DNA from: Sulfurovum sp.
Lineage (GTDB): Bacteria > Campylobacterota > Campylobacteria > Campylobacterales > Sulfurovaceae
DNA: 9,388 nt
Reading direction: 5' to 3'
Assembly (NCBI GenBank): GCA_020726085.1
Contig: DYTG01000070.1
Coordinates: forward strand, 1-9,388
This document shows positions 5,300-9,388 of this stretch, one piece after another. Within the stretch, counting starts at the first letter, position 1. Each line of letters opens with the position of its first letter. Under the pieces are notes generated by a model. It had not been told where the DNA came from, made no database searches, and worked only from the letters and a program-made list of their open reading frames with translations. The translations under genes and the position numbers were made by a program.

Positions 5300-6115
5300 A
5301 TGGATGCTGAAGCCTATTATATTTCACAACTAAAAAGTCCCTACATTGGAGACGATGGGGCGGCGGTGGGTGATTTTATCTACTCCATGGATAGTTTTTG
5401 CGAAAATATTCATTTCAAAAGAGGGTGGATGAGTCTTGAACAAATCGCAGCCAAAGCGATGCTGGTTAATATCTCCGATGCCATTGCTATGAACGCCAAA
5501 CCCCTCTACGCCCTTATCTCTATCTCCTTGCCTCACTTCATCGAAAAGGGTCATATTGATGAGCTTATACGAGGCTTTCAAAACGTTGCCCATCACTACG
5601 GATGCGAGATTATCGGAGGCGATACGATTGGGGGTGAGAAGCTTGATATTACCATTACCATCATTAGTAAAAGCGACAATCCTTTGTATCGAACTGGACT
5701 AAAAGCAGGAGATATTTTGGCCTATACGGGTGTATTGGGTGGTTCTAAGCGTGATTTAAATGCACTTTTTGAGGGCAAAAATGTCGCTCCCACCTCTCGC
5801 TTCATCGCTCCTATTTTGAGAGAAGATTTTATCTATCGCTCACGAGAGTATTTGCGTGTGGGCATGGATATAAGCGATGGTCTCTTTTGCGATACCAACA
5901 AACTCCTTGAAGCTAATAATCTAGGGTGTGAACTTATCGAAGAGATAGACGAAGCCCTTAGCAATAGCGGGGAGGAGTATGAGATGCTAATAGGCTTTGA
6001 CCCCCAACATTTAGCTACTATTCAAGCTCTAGCAGGAGAGTTACCCATCACCCCCTTTGCCAAAGTAACACCCCACCCCACCCCACCATTTCCGTGCCAA
6101 TCGCACCACTTTTAG
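5300..6115 (+). CDS. thiL: Thiamine-monophosphate kinase
   Basis: ThiL phosphorylates thiamine monophosphate with ATP to give thiamine diphosphate, the active cofactor, in the cytoplasm. The 271-residue product is shorter than the roughly 325 residues of Escherichia coli ThiL but about normal for Campylobacterota. It has the PurM-like superfamily metal and nucleotide motifs: YIGDDGAAV (15-23), MDSFCENIHF (30-39), where many relatives have TDxLVEGVHF, VNISDAIAMNAKP (56-68), GGDTIGG (106-112), GVLGGSKRDL (144-153), GMDISDGLFCD (188-198) and GEEYEML (224-230; family GEDYELL). The C-terminus ends FPCQSHHF, a conserved-looking tail, so the frame appears intact despite the triple ACCCC repeat before it. 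The ATG at 5300 has AGGAG at 5288-5292, overlapping the end of the lipoprotein gene. truD, adjacent to thiL in Campylobacter, is absent. Confidence 0.93.
   Translation: MDAEAYYISQLKSPYIGDDGAAVGDFIYSMDSFCENIHFKRGWMSLEQIAAKAMLVNISDAIAMNAKPLYALISISLPHFIEKGHIDELIRGFQNVAHHYGCEIIGGDTIGGEKLDITITIISKSDNPLYRTGLKAGDILAYTGVLGGSKRDLNALFEGKNVAPTSRFIAPILREDFIYRSREYLRVGMDISDGLFCDTNKLLEANNLGCELIEEIDEALSNSGEEYEMLIGFDPQHLATIQALAGELPITPFAKVTPHPTPPFPCQSHHF
6070..6084 (+). repeat. Triple pentanucleotide repeat (ACCCC)3 at the 3' end of thiL
   Basis: Three perfect tandem copies of ACCCC, followed by a partial fourth (ACC), encode part of TPHPTPP near the ThiL C-terminus. A five-base unit is not a multiple of three, so a gain or loss of one copy would shift the frame. 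Losing one copy would run the frame on to the TAA at 6172-6174. Gaining one would stop at 6120-6122. Three copies is few for active slippage. Confidence 0.7.
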
Positions 6116-6144
6116 CACCTAACCTTACGCACTTTTATCGGAAG

Positions 6145-6160
6145 TGGGACTTCGGTCCCA
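6145..6160 (+). terminator. UUCG-tetraloop hairpin downstream of thiL
   Basis: TGGGAC (6145-6150), TTCG (6151-6154) and GTCCCA (6155-6160) form six perfect pairs closed by the very stable C(UUCG)G tetraloop, 29 bases after the thiL stop. There is no T-run behind it (TCAAAAGCC follows), so it may be an RNA-stabilising 3' end, a processed or factor-assisted terminator, or a member of a dispersed palindromic repeat. The rest of the 183-base spacer up to alaS holds a perfect AT palindrome (AAAAAATATTTTTT, 6221-6234) and the alaS promoter. I see no gene in it. Confidence 0.5.
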
Positions 6161-6258
6161 TCAAAAGCCAATAAATAAAAAACCGCCCTCCCCTATCAAA
6201 CTTACCCTAATCGTTTAATTAAAAAATATTTTTTACCTTTTAATAACCACAAATTGGA

Positions 6259-6264
6259 TAAAAT
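6259..6264 (+). promoter_or_regulatory. -10 element for alaS
   Basis: TAAAAT at 6259-6264, preceded by TTGGA, would start transcription near 6271 and leave a leader of about 28 nt before the ATG at 6299. Runs of A and T at 6216-6235, including the palindrome AAAAAATATTTTTT, lie in the position of an UP-like element. No T-box or other leader structure is visible in so short a leader. Confidence 0.4.
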
Positions 6265-6298
6265 ATCTCAATTTTTTATTTACTCAAAGGTTAAGTTT

Positions 6299-8842
6299 AT
6301 GGATATTCGCAAAAGTTTCTTAGAGTTTTTTAGTGCCAAAAGTCATGCGATAATAGAGAGTTCTCCTCTTGTCCCCGATGATGCTTCGTTGCTCTTTACC
6401 AATGCGGGAATGGTGCAATTTAAAGATATTTTTACCGCTCAAGCTCCTATCCCCACAAACCCACGAGCCACCTCATCGCAAACATGTATCCGTGCGGGTG
6501 GAAAACACAACGACCTTGATAATGTAGGCTACACGGCTAGACACCACACCCTTTTTGAGATGCTAGGCAACTTCTCCTTTGGCGACTACTTCAAAGAGGA
6601 TGCCATTGCCTATGCATGGGAGTTTGTGACAAGCAAAGAGTACCTTCATTTGCCTATCGAAAAAATCTGGGTTACGGTTCACAACGATGACGATGAGGCG
6701 TTTGCGTTGTGGTCAAAACATATCGACCCTAGCCGTATTATTCGTTTTGGCGACAAAGATAACTTTTGGCAAATGGGCGATACTGGACCTTGTGGGCCAT
6801 GCAGTGAGATTTTTTACGACCAAGGCGAAGAGCATTTTAGTAGTAGCGAAGATGTAATGGGTGGCGATGGCGATAGATTTTTGGAGATTTGGAACCTTGT
6901 CTTTATGCAGTATGAACGTAGCACTGAAGGCACACTTACACCGCTACCCAAACCCTCTATCGATACAGGTATGGGGCTAGAGCGTGTCGTAGCTATAAAA
7001 GAGGGGCAAATCAACAACTACCACTCCTCGCTCTTTATGCCCATCATCCGCCGTATTGAGAGCCTCGTAGGCAAAGAGTACAACGGTAATGCGAGTTTTA
7101 GAGTCATAGCCGATCACCTTCGTTCTGTCTCCTTTTTGTTGGCTCAAGGGGTTAATTTCGACAAAGAGGGGCGTGGGTATGTGTTGCGTCGTATTATGCG
7201 TCGTGCTATTCGACACGGATACCTTTTGGGGCTTCGCAAACCTTTTATCTACCAACTCGTCGATACACTAAACGACATTATGGGTGCATCCTACCCCTAT
7301 TTGATCGAAAAATCCCAAGCCATCAAGAGTGCTATGATGATGGAGGAGGAGCGATTTTTGACCACTATTGAATCAGGCATTAAACTCTTCCATGAAGAAC
7401 TTGAAAATACCACTGAGAAATTTTCAGGAGAAGTCGCCTTTAAGCTCTACGATACCTACGGTTTTCCGCTTGATTTGACGCAAGATATGCTAAGAGAGAA
7501 AAATATCGAGCTTGATAAGGAAGCCTTCGAGACCCACATGGAAGCCCAAAAAGCTCAATCTCGTGCCTCATGGAGCGGTAGTGGCGACGCCGTGGCTACG
7601 GGAGAGTTTAAAGAACTCAAAGAGAAATACGGACTCAACACTTTTGTGGGATATACCCAAACAACGGCTCAAACCAAAGTCGTTGCGTTACTTGATGAAG
7701 CGTTTAAAATCGTTGAAACGCTCGATGGCAAAGGATGGGTGATGCTTGAAACGACTCCCCTTTATGCCCAATCTGGCGGACAGTGCGGCGATAGCGGTAG
7801 GTTGCTCGTGGGAGAGAGGGTGATAGCGATTGAAGATACCCAAAAGTTTCACGATATTAATCTCTCTTTTATTGAGGGCTTGTTGTCTCAAAACGATAGC
7901 GTAGAGGTGATAGTCGATACTAAACACAGCGATATTGCACGCAACCACTCCGCTACGCACCTACTCCACGCAGGACTTAGGGCGGTTTTGGGCGATCATG
8001 TAGCCCAAGCGGGAAGTCTCAATGACGATAAAAAGCTTCGTTTTGACTTTTCACACCCCAAAGCGATGAGCCCTGAAGAGACAGAACAAGTCGAAGCGTG
8101 GGTCAATGAACGCATTTTGGGCAAACTCCAAACTACTACAAGAGTGATGAGTATCGACGATGCCAAAAGCTCAGGTGCAGTGGCACTCTTTGGTGAAAAG
8201 TACGGCGATGAGGTACGCGTGGTAAGCTTTGGTGCAGAATCTATCGAGCTGTGCGGTGGAACGCATGTGAGCAATACTTCGGATATTGGGCTCTTTTTGA
8301 TTGCCAAAGAGAGCGGTGTGAGTGCAGGTGTGCGACGTATCGAGGCGATTTGCGGACGTGAAGCCTATCAAATGACCAAAGCGATGCGTCAAGAGCTAAG
8401 CAGTATCAAAACAGAGCTTAAAGGCCAAGATGCCTTGAGCGGTATCGCAAAGCTCAAAGATCAAATAAAATCGCTCAAAAACGAACTTACCAACACTCTC
8501 AACTCCAGCAAAAAAGATTTGGAAGTCGTTGAGATAAATGGTATCGCCACGATTGTAGCCGAGGTTGAAAATGGGGACATTAAAGCCTTGATCGATGAAG
8601 CCAAAAACAAATACCCCAAAATCGCCATAATGCTCCTTATGAAAAAAGAGGACAAAGTCATGATAGCGTGTGGGAGCAAAGATACCCCTATCAAAGCAGG
8701 AGAGTGGATACGAGAGATTGCCCCTATCGTAGGCGGTGGCGGTGGCGGTCGCCCCGATTTCGCCCAAGCAGGAGGGAAAGATACAACCAAAATCGATGAA
8801 GCCCTTGAAACATCCAAGGCCTATCTGCGTACGCATTTATAA
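6299..8842 (+). CDS. alaS: Alanyl-tRNA synthetase
   Basis: AlaRS attaches alanine to tRNA-Ala and clears mischarged Ser or Gly. With the ATG at 6299 it has 847 residues, normal for bacteria. The class II catalytic core is clear: motif 2 region RATSSQTCIRAGGKHND (56-72), then ARHHTLFEMLGNFSFGDYF (80-98), and motif 3 DTGMGLER (222-229). The editing domain has both zinc-binding motifs, HSATH (550-554) and CGGTH (652-656). A heptad-like coiled region near 690-735 leads to the C-Ala domain with GGGGGGRPDFAQAGG (812-826). The start is chosen by alignment of MDIRKSFLEFF with the family N-terminus and by AAAGG at 6286-6290, eight bases upstream. An in-frame TTG at 6254 would overlap the promoter. thiL lies upstream across a hairpin. 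maf, downstream of alaS in Campylobacter, is not present here. Confidence 0.98.
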   Translation: MDIRKSFLEFFSAKSHAIIESSPLVPDDASLLFTNAGMVQFKDIFTAQAPIPTNPRATSSQTCIRAGGKHNDLDNVGYTARHHTLFEMLGNFSFGDYFKEDAIAYAWEFVTSKEYLHLPIEKIWVTVHNDDDEAFALWSKHIDPSRIIRFGDKDNFWQMGDTGPCGPCSEIFYDQGEEHFSSSEDVMGGDGDRFLEIWNLVFMQYERSTEGTLTPLPKPSIDTGMGLERVVAIKEGQINNYHSSLFMPIIRRIESLVGKEYNGNASFRVIADHLRSVSFLLAQGVNFDKEGRGYVLRRIMRRAIRHGYLLGLRKPFIYQLVDTLNDIMGASYPYLIEKSQAIKSAMMMEEERFLTTIESGIKLFHEELENTTEKFSGEVAFKLYDTYGFPLDLTQDMLREKNIELDKEAFETHMEAQKAQSRASWSGSGDAVATGEFKELKEKYGLNTFVGYTQTTAQTKVVALLDEAFKIVETLDGKGWVMLETTPLYAQSGGQCGDSGRLLVGERVIAIEDTQKFHDINLSFIEGLLSQNDSVEVIVDTKHSDIARNHSATHLLHAGLRAVLGDHVAQAGSLNDDKKLRFDFSHPKAMSPEETEQVEAWVNERILGKLQTTTRVMSIDDAKSSGAVALFGEKYGDEVRVVSFGAESIELCGGTHVSNTSDIGLFLIAKESGVSAGVRRIEAICGREAYQMTKAMRQELSSIKTELKGQDALSGIAKLKDQIKSLKNELTNTLNSSKKDLEVVEINGIATIVAEVENGDIKALIDEAKNKYPKIAIMLLMKKEDKVMIACGSKDTPIKAGEWIREIAPIVGGGGGGRPDFAQAGGKDTTKIDEALETSKAYLRTHL

Positions 8843-8965
8843 GTTCAACCAAGACGTTGTTTGAAACATACAACAATGTTTAAAAATTGTCAAAGGTATA
8901 ACACCTCTGGTATTTAAATTAAAGCTTGAAGAAAACCCAAAGACAATAAAAATAAGGAGTTAATC
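8843..8965. other. AT-rich spacer between alaS and the edge membrane-protein gene
   Basis: This spacer contains nested inverted repeats just after alaS: TGTTT-G-AAACA (8858-8868) and AAACAT-ACAACA-ATGTTT (8864-8881). They could form a weak terminator, though no long T-run follows. Further on, TATAAC (8897-8902) is a possible -10 for the next gene, placed inside a small dyad AGGT-ATAAC-ACCT (8894-8906) that could be an operator. A TTGTCA at 8887-8892 has no good -10 at proper spacing. I see no small gene here. Confidence 0.35.
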
Positions 8966-9388
8966 GTGAAAGTTTTAAATAGTGTAGGTTCTTTCATAAA
9001 GAAAATTTTTATATTATACATTTCACTACTCAATAGCTTTTTGAATCCAACCAATGCGGAAATTCCTTTTTGGAAGAGAGTTTTATTAAGTCTTATTTTA
9101 ATTACTTTGGTATCAGCCCAACCCATCTTTCAACTAATTCATAAGGAGGGGTTTGTGCTTTATTTGATTTTATTTTTGTTATCATTGTTTTATTTTGGAG
9201 CAAAAAGGTTAAGGAATCAAGAAGAGCTTGATATTTATCAAGGTTTTTTAAGGGTTGAGTATCAAAGCTTCAAAGGATTTGATTTGGTTTTTTCAAATTT
9301 TATGACTTTAAATTTTCTCATTCTCTTTTTTATTGCGTTGCCAATGCTACTGCTCAATCTCAATCATCTATACAACAATATCTTTATT
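8966..9388 (+). CDS. Partial multi-pass membrane protein, unknown function, cut by the window's right edge
   Basis: An open frame of 141 codons begins at GTG 8966 and has no stop before the window ends. AAGGAG at 8954-8959, six bases upstream, is the best ribosome-binding site in the window and fixes this start. The product begins MKVLNSVGSFIKKIFILY, then has three strongly hydrophobic segments at about 38-57, 62-79 and 112-133, with a short charged stretch (KRLRNQEELD, 80-89) between the second and third. It is likely an inner-membrane protein with more segments beyond the edge. I do not recognise the family. By hand count the DNA is about 29% GC over 9001-9360, clearly lower than the housekeeping genes here. 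Part of this is due to Phe/Leu/Ile-rich membrane codons, but recent acquisition is possible. It occupies the position after alaS where Campylobacter has maf. Confidence 0.75.
   Translation, partial: MKVLNSVGSFIKKIFILYISLLNSFLNPTNAEIPFWKRVLLSLILITLVSAQPIFQLIHKEGFVLYLILFLLSLFYFGAKRLRNQEELDIYQGFLRVEYQSFKGFDLVFSNFMTLNFLILFFIALPMLLLNLNHLYNNIFI

Noticed and set aside
6055..6115. Frameshift or truncation at the end of thiL
   Set aside because: The protein ends in FPCQSHHF, which resembles the tail of related enzymes, so the present frame is probably native.
6254..6298. In-frame TTG that would add 15 residues to AlaRS
   Set aside because: It overlaps the likely -10, has no ribosome-binding site, and the added residues do not match the family. 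ATG 6299 with AAAGG fits the usual N-terminus.
8396..8836. Two long minus-strand open frames inside the 3' end of alaS
   Set aside because: They are shadows of the C-Ala coding frame, without ribosome-binding sites or recognisable domains.
1..9388. CRISPR array, insertion sequence, toxin-antitoxin or defence island
   Set aside because: No spaced direct repeats, transposase motifs, terminal inverted repeats or recognisable defence domains were seen in the window.

Overview
The window looks like a chromosomal segment of an environmental Campylobacterota (Epsilonproteobacteria) bacterium. The evidence is the gene content and the protein variants: HslV with a short MFEA leader, a short ThiL of about 270 residues, and a fabD-mtnN pair whose nucleosidase resembles the Helicobacter/Campylobacter enzyme. 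The core genes appear moderate in GC, which would suit a Sulfurovum/Sulfuricurvum/Sulfurimonas-like organism, but genus cannot be decided by eye.

Layout, left to right. (1) Positions 1-132 are a leader with a stem-loop and an extended -10 promoter. (2) 133-2445 is a tight plus-strand operon rplI-hslV-hslU: ribosomal protein L9 and the two parts of the HslVU ATP-dependent protease, starting with ATG, GTG and TTG respectively. (3) 2446-2511 is a convergent junction with two mutually exclusive hairpins. (4) 2512-4612 is a minus-strand block, in transcription order: a 142-residue proline-rich single-pass membrane protein of unknown function, fabD (malonyl transfer to acyl carrier protein) and mtnN/pfs (MTA/SAH nucleosidase, probably also the aminofutalosine step of menaquinone synthesis). 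(5) 4613-4732 is an AT-rich divergent promoter region with a 19-bp palindrome. (6) 4733-6115 is a plus-strand pair: a Sel1-repeat lipoprotein with four evenly spaced CX7C cysteine pairs, then thiL (thiamine-monophosphate kinase), which ends in a triple ACCCC repeat. (7) 6116-6298 is a spacer with a UUCG-tetraloop hairpin and the alaS promoter. (8) 6299-8842 is full-length alaS. (9) 8843-8965 is a spacer, followed by an AT-rich gene for a multi-pass membrane protein that runs off the right edge.

The named genes are housekeeping functions: translation (L9, AlaRS), proteostasis (HslVU), fatty-acid initiation (FabD), nucleoside recycling/menaquinone (MtnN) and thiamine diphosphate (ThiL). I see no CRISPR array, transposase, tRNA, rRNA or recognisable defence system. 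The gene order differs from relatives I know: era does not follow hslU, truD does not follow thiL and maf does not follow alaS. The least understood parts are the proline-rich membrane protein, the cysteine-paired Sel1 lipoprotein and the AT-rich membrane gene at the right edge.
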